Shown here: one piece after another, positions 11,801-22,313 of the stretch | Numbering within the stretch: position 1 is the stretch's first letter | Layout of the letters: each line of letters opens with the position of its first letter | Assembly (NCBI RefSeq): GCF_050436995.1 | Contig: NC_134753.1 | Span: 9,424,001 to 9,488,000, forward strand | Source: Anticarsia gemmatalis | Taxonomy: Eukaryota; Arthropoda; Insecta; Lepidoptera; Erebidae | Length of the DNA stretch: 64,000 nucleotides | Reading direction: 5' to 3' | Program-made: the position numbers and the translations under genes | Notes under the pieces: generated by a model | Databases searched by the model: none | What the model saw: the letters and a program-made list of their open reading frames with translations, nothing else | Told to the model about the DNA's origin: nothing

Positions 11801-13100
11801 TCATGAAGCTGCAAAATAATAACACATTTATTATACAGTTGTTAACTTTTATTTGATAAAATAGAGTATATCTGATTTTAGAGGAAATAAATAAATAGTA
11901 CAGACTTATCAGATAGAGAATAGTTTGGGTGATGATGATTATATATCTGACTGATTTCAGCCATGGCAACCACTTCAACTTCTAATCAATTAAATAAGTA
12001 CAGTACTCTTTTAGTATGATGAATCAAAGTGTGTTTACATGATTTAGAATACAAAACTCTATTTTACAGTATGGTTGGCAACCTTAGTTTATATTTATAA
12101 ATTCACAAGCAAAAAGTCACCAAACATAGTCATTAGTAATGCTTACATAATTCATATTGTTAGAAAATAAATCTTTGCATTATACATTATACAACTTCCT
12201 GGGTAAAGTGTGTTATGTTACAATAGACTATAGTAGTGAGAATAGTATAATAAATTATTTAATTGTACAGTGCAAGGAGATTGTGTGCATGGAATAGTAC
12301 TAGTATCAATTAACATATGATATAAAATGCAATCAAGTGATATGTCTTCTACTGGCTCACCTTGAGTGTGATGAGGTGTTGCAGATACTTGACATTGGGT
12401 GATATTACTTTTATTACATTGGAGCTCAGGTCAAGGGTCTTGAGAGGTTCTGCATTCCACCAGTTGTTGCTATTGGGCCTTGTGAAGTCAACCTCCTTGG
12501 TATCGTCCATAACCAACTCGTCAATTTTCCAAACATTCTCTGGCACTAGACATTATAATAAAATTGTTATGTAAAATTTTAAATAATGACTTGTATAACA
12601 CAGAAAATTTGTACAGAATAAAATATTTAATAGTTTTTTTATTTCGAAATATTACAGTATATTAAATTTATCCTTATGAATGTAGCTACCACTAGTATGG
12701 TTTAAGGAAATATATTCAGGTAAATAGTAGTGAGATATGCTAATTACGTAGTTTATAAAGAAAGTTATTAATTACAAGCGTATACAATTTAATTATATGC
12801 GATAGGATAGGAAATGCAGGCACCTTCAGTAATGACTTAAATGATACAAAACACCAATATATAGATATAGTTAAACGTTTATACATTGCGCAAATTGTGC
12901 TCACGTAGAAAATGTCACATAAATAATTCAGCCTCACCTGTACCGAGTCCCCTATTGCATAAACTGAGTTGTCCGGTCCTCTTGGCTGATTTAATCAAAC
13001 CACTGGATAATTCGTTCTCGTCCGCTTTTTTATCTTGAAGATGAAACACAGATTTGTTACACACTTTTATACGCGATTTTATATGTGATCTTTGAGACAT
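5820..13100 (-). CDS. LRRC40: Leucine-rich repeat-containing protein 40-like
   Basis: Eleven exons join in phase (minus strand, 5' to 3'): 13100-12938, 12545-12361, 11808-11605, 11362-11239, 9644-9475, 9056-8914, 8466-8281, 7864-7721, 7251-7063, 6525-6334, 5928-5820, giving 602 aa and a TAG stop; human LRRC40 is also 602 aa. All introns are GT-AG. The N-terminus has SAKRTGQLSLCNRGLGTVPE, matching the family's pre-repeat segment. Then come about 20 leucine-rich repeats (for example LPPEFGQLTELMNLSLAHNK, with the usual LxxLxLxxN pattern), interrupted near residues 330-440 by the non-repeat segment, then more repeats. The C-terminus NCFRQPRHAILAKGTASIL, then SYLRDRIPTN, is the LRRC40 signature. 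No signal peptide or membrane segment, so intracellular. LRR proteins are binding scaffolds; the partner and exact role of LRRC40 are not known. Start chosen because MSQRSH is the first ATG in frame, with no acceptor needed upstream. Confidence 0.93.
7533..7603 (-). mobile_element. Partial copy of short MITE family (copy C)
   Basis: On the minus strand it begins GGGCCATTGCAAACGT and contains CTCTCGCTCGCACTTAC, motifs shared with the complete copy at 14909-15025 and the fragment at 9975-10040. It lies in an LRRC40 intron. Only one end is preserved. Confidence 0.5.
9245..9300 (+). repeat. Interspersed repeat with CTGCTGGGCAA motif
   Basis: Contains CACTGCTGGGCAAAG and, about 25 bases on, GAGAAGGGGTTAGGC. 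A second copy is at 56208-56300. These two blocks in this order are typical of a high-copy lepidopteran repeat; I cannot assign it to a LINE or SINE family with confidence. Confidence 0.5.
9674..9928. mobile_element. MITE with 59-bp terminal inverted repeats, TA target site
   Basis: A 255-bp element whose first 59 bases (9674-9732) are the reverse complement of its last 59 (9870-9928), with no mismatch seen by eye. Ends read TCGCACCCTCAG. It is flanked on each side by TA (9672-9673 and 9929-9930), fitting a Tc1/mariner-type insertion, though an AT-rich longer duplication cannot be excluded. The middle has no coding capacity. It sits in LRRC40 intron 4, 29 bp from the 3' splice site of exon 5. 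Confidence 0.8.
9975..10040 (+). mobile_element. Fragment of short MITE family (copy B)
   Basis: Shares ATCATGTCATTTTAT, TCTCTCGCTCGCAC and ACACATTGTCACATTC with the core of the complete copy at 14909-15025, in the same order. Terminal repeats are not recognisable. Confidence 0.5.
10035..10194 (+). mobile_element. Decayed Helitron-like repeat
   Basis: Diverged version of the element at 44782-45038: TATGTTTTTTTATAACG, then CAGAGATTACAGGACCAATT, AAAAATTCGTTC, AGCTATTTTA, AAGAAAGAATAGATG, ending TTGCTAG before a T. The order of blocks matches, but identity is low and the 5' end is vague. It lies in LRRC40 intron 4. Confidence 0.4.
10820..10920 (+). repeat. Possible degenerate tRNA-related SINE
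   Basis: Has GATAGCACAGTAGATAACTA (A-box-like) and GGTCATGGATTCTAC (worn B box) at suitable spacing, resembling the fragment at 228-300. Weak evidence. Confidence 0.3.
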
Positions 13101-14428
13101 TTTAAACGGTTAAAAAATGACTGAGCTGTATTTTATTGCTGAACTACTGAAGCGATATCATCATTGTTTTTGTTGAAGTTTGATGTCGATATTAAGTTAC
13201 GTTTACACTGCACTTAGTAAATAAACCACACTAAAGAATGAATAATTTTGTAATGGCGCATTAACGATTTTTTTGCTATAAATTACGTCATTAAAATAGG
13301 GTTAAGTCTGTCATCAATGTCTACATTGATATTAACTGGTAAACGGTAGTCATTAAATTAACAAAGATCAAAACTTTCTTGAATCGCGCATGTAGTTTGT
13401 TTGTAAGCACAAGTATGCATATCCCTTTACAACAATATTGTGACAGCAATGACATTTGTAACACAGATTAAAAAATGTATCCCTTTACACAGATAAAAAA
13501 AATATACTGAATATAATAATATTTTGATTTGTGAGTCAATTCGGACTGGTTCTTTAATAACATACATTAATTATACCGTTTTTAATGAATATCTATCTTA
13601 ATAAAGTCAATAGCGTTTAATGTTAAATTAAGGCAACGATTTTCTGTTTGATATAGGTACCTACCTAACCTAGGTCTATCCCTCAACAACGATAGTTTGT
13701 CTTGTAAATAAGTGTAGGTGCTAGAGATGCGTGGATACTTACAGCTTAAGGTATCCCGAGGCGGTAATGGTTCTCTTGGAGTACAGACATTTTGTGTACA
13801 TGTATTGCCAACTTCACTGACATTTTCATGTAGCATCATGATTATTAATTTTGAAGCCTTTATTATACACTGTTACATTATCTAATACCAGACACTATTT
13901 ATATACATCAAGTACCTTTGTACTAAATCATGTAATATAATAAATTGTATAAAATTGCTTCAAATTTCTGATTTGTTCACGTTTGTATTGACACTAGAAT
14001 TTTTTTAACGCACCTATTTACGCACTCATAAAGAAATAGCCATCCATATAGCCAGTTATGTGTCAGGAGAATGGTATAAAGTCTTTTTGGTAGTTTCGAA
14101 GGGGATTACAGAATTTAATGGAAAATAAGAGAGCTTTTATAAACGCGCTCGATTAGTCTAATTAAATACGACCTTATCAACACTTCACTACACACGTCGA
14201 TCATGCACTTCAGTAAGCACAGTTCGTAAAATGAAAGTCTTGCTATACCTATAGTAAATTTGTTAGCCTTAAGATTATTTATCTTACCGTCAAGTAACTA
14301 TAACAGGTCCCCAGTACCTACTTAAGTACATTTCTTAATACTATTCATGTAGGTACCTACAACCTTTATAAAGATTGAGGAAAACGAAATTAGCAAAGCA
14401 CAATATGTTATAAAAAGGACGTCTCTAC
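13101..14428. other. Gap between LRRC40-like and Beat genes
   Basis: Holds the LRRC40 promoter and the end of the Beat transcript (both minus strand). No TATA box recognised. A minus-strand frame at 13839-13582 begins MMLHENVSEV and meets a GTAAGT donor near 13741; it might be an alternative first exon (see findings) but is unproven. Confidence 0.5.
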
Positions 14429-14434
14429 TTTATT
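14429..14434 (-). terminator. Candidate poly(A) signal of Beat gene
   Basis: AATAAA on the minus strand about 31 nt past the Beat stop codon; the 3' UTR would be very short if this one is used. Confidence 0.35.
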
Positions 14435-14464
14435 TTAAAAAAATATTATAATTTAATTAAGTAC

Positions 14465-17405
14465 TTATACATTTAAGAGCCTTAAACTTAAAATAATAAC
14501 TGCACCAACAACATTTGCCGTCGAACTTGTATAGCACGCGTGGTTGGTGTGGCTGAAGACTCGGTCTACTTTATAGTTCGTCTTCTGAACATCGGGCAAC
14601 AAGCTTTCATAGAGCTTAACTCTTTCTAGCAAAGCGCTCTCCTCGTTGCTCCGCCAATATAATGAAGCGAGAGTCGCTAGGCACTGAAAATAAAGCAAAA
14701 AATTAAAAGAAATATGTACCTAAGTACTAAGCAAGTCTTTAGACTAGTACCTACTTTTTTATTGGACTAAAAACAGTATTATCTAGGTTTTTAGACAGTA
14801 ACGTGCAGGATCCAGGGCTTAATGCCTCATTACCATAATTTATTCAGTGGTGGTTCGAGACTTTCGATCGTAAGACTAAAAAGATATAACTAAGGTCACA
14901 TAATAATCGGGCCATTTCAAACGTGCAAACCAAGTCATGTCATTTTATTGGAGTTTCTCGCTCGCACACATTGTCACATTCATATGATTCTTTTGAAGAC
15001 GTAGTTCGCACGTTTGTAATGGCCTGAGTATAGTAAACTGTCTCACAGGAAACTTACTTTTACTTTAACTCCATTCTTCGTAAAATATTGCTGCGTTATT
15101 TTAAAATTTAGTTGCAACAATGTAGTTTGCAGTTCATCTCCATACAATGTGTAAACAGGTGGGTGTACTGCGATGGCTGGTGCCGGTTCTCCATTGATGT
15201 ACCATGAGAGATGGCAAGGAGGCCTGGAGCGGCCTGAAGTGCAGTTGACTTGGACGTAGTCACCGAGCCGATATCTCGTGTGTAAGCCTGTTATGACTGG
15301 ACCGTGGTTCGGTAACACTGAAACATGAGAATTATATATTATCGTTAGTTATTGCTGCAGAGCCTTGAATAAAACTTCTTCCCATCTTACAAAAAAAAAT
15401 ACCATCCTAGATTCTTCGAATTCTTATTTTTCACTTAAATGCTTAAAACATGTGAATTTCCTCTGTTAAATCTCCCTTTGTATTCTTAGCAGAAACACAT
15501 AGGTAACGCAGCTCGTTACTTTAGTACATAGGTACTAAATATTATGACTTAAGAGAGAATAAAAGAAACGTACAAGCCTGCTGCTGTATAGAAATACTGA
15601 CCAACTACGTCCATGTCGGCATGTTCGGAGACGGTGGGGAAGAGCGGCCGCTCGCCCGACACCTCGCAGCGATATCGTCCTGCTGACTCTGATACCACGT
15701 GAGATAGTACAAGGTTCGACCCTGATGCATCCGATTTCTGGGGAAAGACGATGATATTTTTATTTCGGACAATGTTTCTCTTGTAAAAGTGGACACTTAT
15801 ACTAAGGATTATAGATTACGATGGTGTAAGATTATTATGTGTTACCAATGGACAGTGGTTACAAAAAATACGGATTTTGACTCAAAACAAAAATATACAA
15901 ATATTTTCCACTAGTGGAATTAAGCCCGCGACCTCATCCGCGCATCTGTACAAAAACGTTACAGATCTCCGCAGTATAGTCGTATTTTTTTTTGTTCAAA
16001 TGTGGTTCAGTTTTGACTTAAGATCGATGTAAACGTGTGAGAGAGTGTAGGTACCTCGACGTCGACGCCGGGCAGCGGGAACTTCCTGCGCGGCTCGGAG
16101 TCGCGCGGCACGTGGCGGAAGAACTCCTTGCCGTCCTTGTACCACTTGACGGAGTACAGCACGTCGGCCGCGCTCAGCGCCCAGCGGCACGACAGCTGCG
16201 CGCGCGCGCCCAGCGCCACGTGCGCCGGCACGCGCAGCTCCAACAACTCCAGGGATATTATGCACTCTACAAAATAACAGCTTTTGGTCTGCAATAATTT
16301 CTCTCGCGATAAATTAGCAGAAAGTCTTCATATACCGAACCACATAATTATCACAATGCTATGAAAATTTTAAATTAATAAGACAGGGTTCTAACTTGGT
16401 CTTTATTTTGCGAATCTCACGTTAGTAATTTAAGTCTTAACCGGCATATCATATTTGCATTACAAATCCTAAGTATCTTATAACATTATAATAACAAACC
16501 ATTTCAGTGATGGTAAACACGATTATCTTCATAAAGAGTAAAGAAGTGAGAAGTGAATTTGCATAGAAGAGGCAATGCATTTTAACTAGAAATAAACTCG
16601 AGATGAGTTTAACGTAACTGGTAGAATTTAACTTTGAACAAACTTGTACAAGTTAGTTAGTAGTTTATGAGCAGTTTACAGCCTTTTGTAAATTACAGTA
16701 ATTTTAACAGGCTATTTTTATAACCCTAGAGGGATGATTATGTCTGTAGCTTATGTTTTTTTAACACCAAAAGAAAATTCAAGCCAGGTTTCGTTAAGAC
16801 AAGAGTAGGGAATGCAATCCCGACTCGAGATCGTCAACTCGAGATCCCTCGCGATCGGAAATATCAATCCCGCGGGATCCCGAGATTTTCGGGATCCCGT
16901 CTAGTTAGTAAAAATAATACAATTCGAACGGCTTGTTTAATGTAATATGTGTGTGATAGTGAGGTGAATGCAATAAATTATTATTTGAAAGAAAATAATA
17001 GCCTTTATTTTTCAATATTACTAACAACGTAATATAATTAACAGGTGTAATAACATGAACATAATCAAAAAAGTAGGTGTAGCTCCAGGAGATCAAAATA
17101 AAAAGTAATCACATGGCATTTTGAAAGTAGCCTCTTAAAATACAAAGTGTATCAATAGTACGAGCTTCTAATCGGCATCTTAAGTCTCATCGGGATTGCA
17201 TTCACTAGACAAGAGTATGAAAATGAAAATGACAATGGTTATTACTTATTTTTAAACACATTTGTAATATGAATCGGAAGTAGTAAATAAGCATGCCTAC
17301 TCAGTACATAAGTGACGTACCAAAAACCATCAAAAGACTGAAGAGCGTCAATAAATGTTGTCCACGTAATCTCGTCAACATTGCGTGATTCACATTCATC
17401 CCCAT
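14465..17405 (-). CDS. Beaten path (Beat) family Ig-domain protein
   Basis: Five exons join in phase: 17405-17321, 16266-16055, 15737-15602, 15317-15058, 14683-14465, giving 303 aa. Beat proteins are neuronal surface or secreted Ig proteins that bind Sidestep-family partners and guide motor axons and synaptic choice in insects. Residues 1-33 form a signal peptide (hydrophobic HLLTLFSLLMVF). The first Ig domain has LELLELRVP, C55, the family hallmark LYSVKWYKDGKEFFRHVP, and C123 in GRYRCEVSG. The second has VITGLHTRYRLGDYVQVNC (C170), LSWYING, and C232. The C-terminal 20 residues are hydrophobic after a TSSTAN stretch, suggesting a GPI anchor or short membrane tail. Exon 2 is notably GC-rich and its opposite strands are also open, which is only a shadow effect. 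Which of the Beat subgroups it belongs to cannot be decided by eye. An upstream non-coding exon is possible. Confidence 0.9.
14909..15025. mobile_element. Short MITE (complete copy A)
   Basis: A 117-bp element in the last Beat intron with 18-bp inverted ends: GGGCCATTTCAAACGTGC (14909-14926) against the inverted right end AGGCCATTACAAACGTGC (15008-15025), two mismatches. Target duplication not clear. Related fragments lie at 9975-10040 and 7533-7603. Confidence 0.6.
15738..16054. other. Beat intron 2 with possible worn SINE
   Basis: About 317 bp. On the minus strand around 15990-15915 it has tRNA-SINE-like wording (CTGCGGAGATCTG, then GAGGTCGCGGGCTTAATTCC as a degraded B box). Evidence is weak; nothing else is seen. 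Confidence 0.3.
16806..17207. mobile_element. Non-autonomous hAT element
   Basis: A 402-bp element in Beat intron 1 with 18-bp inverted ends, TAGGGAATGCAATCCCGA at 16806-16823 and, inverted, TAGTGAATGCAATCCCGA at 17190-17207 (one mismatch). It is flanked by a perfect 8-bp duplication GACAAGAG at 16798-16805 and 17208-17215. Both are diagnostic of the hAT superfamily. The left part repeats CTCGAGATC and CGGGATCCCG palindromes. No transposase frame remains. Confidence 0.85.
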
Positions 17406-19860
17406 TCTATGAAATACACCGTCGTATTTCTGCATACAGCTTCGATTATCATCATCGAACTGCAACAAATATCAGTTAGAAAGTAGGTAGTACCTACATC
17501 ACTAGACATTTACCATTCGGGTACAAGTCGTGCACTCAAAATGGGCGAGTTTACAACTTCTCCGATTAAGTCATAAACAGAAAAAGAACACATCGAAACC
17601 AAGCAAATAGGTACTAAGAATGCTACTGATATCTTTGGGAATCAAACCCTCGCCATTATGGCGTTTACAATTTTGTTCGCTTTAACATACCAAAGCAACC
17701 TTCCTGAAAAGCATTACTTATACTTGGGCACGATTGTCTAGTACATATGTATATATAACGATGACGCAATTGGGTCTAAATCGTCCTTCATCCATTTATA
17801 AACATTTATGGGAACAATGGGAACGGTCGCCCGCCCCGTGACAAGGCTTTGTTCCGCCGATTTTTCGGCATATTACTGAAATATCGTGTTACAACTTTCC
17901 TCGAACTTATTGCAACGGCAACGTTACGTTGTTCTCTCTTTATTATTTTATGCTATAGTATGATTAATGATGTGGGCACCTTGTTATGTACCTTGAAATG
18001 TTATTTTGGTACCTACCTATATTGCATACCTCATATTGTAAGTAATCATTCGTGTAAATAATCCTATTTAACAGTGATAGTACAAAATAAAAAAGGTTTT
18101 AATTATTTATTTTACGTCTGAATTGTATCTGGCCAATTTGCAGGAAAAAATAGTTCTGATGCCCTTTAATAAATTAAGAAATATATAAATATTTTTTTAA
18201 TTATTTTAAGGCTGCACTAAATTCGGACAGTGTTAATTTATGATTGTATTTTTTTTAATCGGGTAAAATCATTTAATTTAGCAGTAGTTTTTACAGGATC
18301 TTAAAAATATCATAAATTATTCTAAATATTTTTGACTTAAGTTGGTCAGAAAAAAATTCAGCACTTACGGTATTTCAGTATAGCATCACGATAATAAAAA
18401 TGCTTGCTTGAAATAAATAACCACACTTGTTTCTGAGTTTGTTGACTATTTCTTTTTATAGTTTTCAACATAAACTTTCGCGATTACTTCACATCACTTA
18501 TGAACTAAGCTTGCGTGTAGCTTTAGCGAGCGATAACATTGGAGTAACGCAGTGACCGTTAATACAAAACGATCACTTTCATTTTGGAATATGCACGTCG
18601 GAAAATAAAAAAGAAAGCGAATTCATTTTTCAGACGACGCTTTAGGTAGGGTAATATATTTGTATTTTATTAGCTATTAATAGACTTATCTGATTCGAAA
18701 ATAAAACTTAATAATTTTTCGAACGCCTTGTTTGAAGATGTCGTTTTCCATTAGCGATGGAGATGTTGATTAAAAGAAACGAAAATTACCTAGCTGCACC
18801 ATACACAGATAATTTTAACTATCGAGACAAAGCCATTCTAAGTAGTAGAGTAGAAATAGAGTGCATATTCATAAGGATACAGGGGCTTTTCCAATGTAAT
18901 GAATTAGAAATGTACATTGATTGAGCTTAATTACACAGCACGACTTGACAGCAGTTGAGTCGCCGCGACTCAGCTTTTCCTTGATATTACGCCTTTAACA
19001 ATATAATTAAAGGGTGATTTGATAAATAGAGTAGATTTAAGAAAATAGGAAGAATTAATTAAACCCTTCTTTTATAGTTTCTAATTTATGCAGTGTGTTA
19101 TTTAAATACACACCGTTTTGGAAATATTTTAAGCTTTTTTTTTAAAACAATCTGTGCCTGCCTATATTAATTTCATATGCTCGATTATTCTGTTACTCTA
19201 TTACTACCTACTTCGTTACTATATTTCCTAAGCAGAGAAGAAAAGTAGGTAAGCGTCTCTACGTTGTCCCATAGTCCAAGAGATATAATAATTTGATGTT
19301 AAGAATGTAAACAAACAAATGTACCATGTAAAGATACATCTGTTTGCGATACAAACATTAATCTTCGAGATTCCGTCCTATTCACCAACACTGGTTCGTT
19401 TTCCTACCAATAATAGAGCCTACGTACTTAATGCTAACATAAGAGACCCATTAAACGCATTGACAAATAGTTTTCCTATTTGGGTCCGCTCTAGCTATCT
19501 GAACACAAATATTATGAATCACAAGCAAGTGTCATCGAGAGCTTTCCCGATCGCCATAATGTTTGACGATTGTTAACTAAACATGGCGTATTGGGGAGCG
19601 GCACGGCGGCTGCTAAGCTCGCCATAATCATACGTTACCATAACAGTATTCACACTGCAAATTGATCTGAACAATGCTCGGGAGCACGACTACTGGACCG
19701 GATTTAAATCTCGAAATGGATAATAGTTACCACGAGTTAGATTTAAAAGTTATTTTATACATAATAATATGACGGTGCTGATTGGTATTGAATTACCTAA
19801 TTTATTAACAGAATATAAATAAACGTAGGAGTCTCTTCGTAAAAAGCATTTATAATTTTA

Positions 19861-20280
19861 CTAGCTGACCCGCACAACTTCGCTTGCGTCACATAAGAGA
19901 GAATGGGTCAGAAGTTTCCACGTTTTTATAACACTTTTTACTGTTACTCTGCTCCTATTGGTCGTAGCGTGAAGATATATTATATAATATGCCTTTTTTC
20001 ACGAAAAACATAGCAAAATTATTTAAATATCTCCTAATATAACGAAGTCGCGCTAAGGCATATCCGCCATTAAAACAGTTGCCATGACAACGGAATTTTG
20101 TTATTTTAATGTCATTATAATATTGATTTTTCGCGACTTCGTTGAATTTTCTGAATTTTCCCGGGAAATGCGTCATTTTCCCGGGGTAAAAAGTAGCCTA
20201 TGTCCTTTCTCGGGGATCAAAATATCTCCATACCAAATTTCATGCAAATTGGTTCAGTAGTTTAGACGTGATTGAGTAGC

Positions 20281-20327
<47 letters not shown>

Positions 20328-20358
20328 GTTACTTTCGCATTTATAATATTAGTATGGA
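19861..20358 (-). mobile_element. Helitron-like non-autonomous element with CAGA microsatellite
   Basis: On the minus strand it starts TCCATACTAATATTATAAAT and ends GCGGGTCAGCTAG, and it sits between A and T, as Helitrons do (5' TC, 3' CTAG-type end, insertion in AT). Near the 3' end CGCAAG and a nearby TTGTGCG can form the usual small hairpin. It contains about twelve CAGA units (20281-20326). Its 3' end is shared with the copy at 44782-45038. The minus-strand frame at 19955-20176 is repeat sequence, not a gene. Confidence 0.75.
20280..20327. repeat. (CAGA)n microsatellite
   Basis: About twelve perfect tetranucleotide units within the Helitron-like element; such arrays are common inside this repeat class. 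Confidence 0.9.
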
Positions 20359-21988
20359 TGGAAAGTATGGATTCGGTCGGAGAATTGAGCTGTGATAAAA
20401 CGAAATATTAGATGTTAATTTTTAACGATTTGATCGTCTGTTTCTCTTTAAAGATGATGTTTTGCACATTACGCACGACCTGCCGTGAATTCTGGTTACG
20501 TCGACTGATGCCCCAAATGAAAGCCGCCGTTGAGACGTTATTGGCAAAAGGTTAAGAATACCATAATCTTAAATATATTTAAGTACATTTAACATCTCAT
20601 ACCGACCATTACGGGCATTGCACATTTGTTTCATCACTTTCATCTGTCTGAAAGAGAATTCAGTCAGAATCCTGATTTCGTCAGACGTAAATATTCCTAG
20701 TATTTAGAGTGATATTGGATGCCAAGCATTCTAAATTATCACATGACAGTTTATAATTTTTTGTGAAGATTGATATTGATTATTTTGAAATTCTTAATTA
20801 CAATTTAACGCAGTTGGTATCTGTGGTCCAGTTTTATGTCAGCGATAAGTCCCCGCTTTGGATCACGCCTGTAAGGGCACGTGCGAATATGGACTAACAC
20901 AATGCCTGTAAATTGCACCAAAATGACGAATGCGCCGCGGGTTGTTTGCCTCCAGCCTCCGAGAACCCGGAGTTCCAAATACGATCATGAATCACGCTAA
21001 ATAAATTACTTAACTAACTATTGAAAGTGTTGTAAAGGCTACCTTTTTATTCAGCTCTTTTACACTTTAAAGATGCAGTATATTAATGAAGGCTCTAGTA
21101 TATCAACATTTTCGTTAAAACATTTTCGTTGTAAGTTAATACTTTCTCTGCAAAATTATCAACGAAGCTAATAAACTTTCTCTCCTAATCGGACCTAGTG
21201 CATAAAAACATGTGTTCATTGGGATAGAGCCAAAGTACTGGGTGCTTATAAACTGGGTATCTAGATTAACATCAGTCGCATACTTTCGAGTTATCTTTCA
21301 GCGATATTCACGTAAATTGGTGATCTCCAATAGCGCAAATATTTTCGGCAACACATTTTTAAATTTATAAAACCCAAGTGAAATTAAAAAATCAGTTTAC
21401 AGACATTGATGGTGACATACTGTTCATTTGGTGTAATGAGATATGAGGAATGCGACGCAATTAGTCTGAACTTTGAATTTGGTCAGCCCGATGCCCGATG
21501 GAAAGATGTCGGGACGACAGCGACATAAGGATCCTCGCACAAATGAGCCAATTTGTTCTGCGCCACCGCCTTTAATGACTTTTTTGGGTCGGCCCGAAAT
21601 CTCGTTATTTAGTAAGCCGTGCTTGTTTATTTATTAGTTTTATTTTTATCTTGTTAACGTTTTTTATCTGCGTGAAATGTAGTTATACGCATTAAGTACT
21701 TTGCGATAAAAAATAGAATATAATAAAATGGAATATCTTGTTCTTACAGCATTTTCAGGGTTGTTTACCCAGATTTAAGTAAAGATAATCAGGGAATCCT
21801 AAAATATTTTAAGCGATGCGTACCTTTACGAGTGAAAATACTATAATTTAATATTCAAATGTATTCAGATAGGACATTTTTCTCTATTTTTATCCAGCAT
21901 AATGGTGCAATTGCGAAACTAATGGCTCGTATGCCATTTTGATGTTAACTCAATCGAGAGAAATGTTCTGACGTCCTCCTAGCGCCTT

Positions 21989-22020
21989 TATAAAAACATT
22001 TTTCAGCTCGGGTTTGTCAG
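21989..22020 (+). promoter_or_regulatory. GPB5 core promoter: TATA box and initiator
   Basis: TATAAAAA at 21989-21996 and an initiator-like TCAG at 22017-22020, 28 bases downstream, which is the normal TATA to start spacing. A leader exon and intron follow, leading straight to the GPB5 start codon. Confidence 0.6.
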
Positions 22021-22047
22021 ACAGTTCAGAATTAAGCTTCAGACAAG
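22017..22047 (+). other. GPB5 5' leader exon (non-coding)
   Basis: Proposed first exon from the initiator to a donor ACAAG|GTATTG at 22048. The matching acceptor TTTTTTCCAG ends at 22305, eight bases before the ATG at 22314. Inferred from splice signals only. Confidence 0.5.
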
Positions 22048-22313
22048 GTATTGTTACAAAGAAAAACAGTTCTCTACAAAAAACCAAATCTTATTGAAAA
22101 GTTTCTTACCTATATTAATATAAACAGTAGTGAAGTAACCATTGTTTTATAGATCGACAAAAGTTGTCGATAGAGTCATAAGTAACAATTAGTTCTTTGA
22201 AGTTATTTTGCCTTTAAAAAAGACTGTTTTCTCGATGCTGTAGTGATTAATAATACTTAGTTATAATCAGAACAAATAGTTATTATTAATAGCATTTTTT
22301 TCCAGTCTCCATC

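Larger units (their letters stand above)
17406..21988. other. Intergenic region between Beat and GPB5
   Basis: Both genes point away from this gap, so it holds their upstream regulatory DNA. Apart from the Helitron at 19861-20358 I see no gene. The frames at 17849-18061 and 19319-19576 have no recognisable domain. I looked for the partner hormone subunit GPA2 here and saw none. Confidence 0.5.

Noticed and set aside
16037..16297. Plus-strand and alternative minus-strand frames over Beat exon 2
   Set aside because: They are shadows of the GC-rich Ig exon, whose true frame carries the LYSVKWYKDGKEF hallmark.
20280..20327. CRISPR-like or functional tandem array
   Set aside because: Simple (CAGA)n microsatellite within a Helitron-like repeat of a eukaryotic genome.
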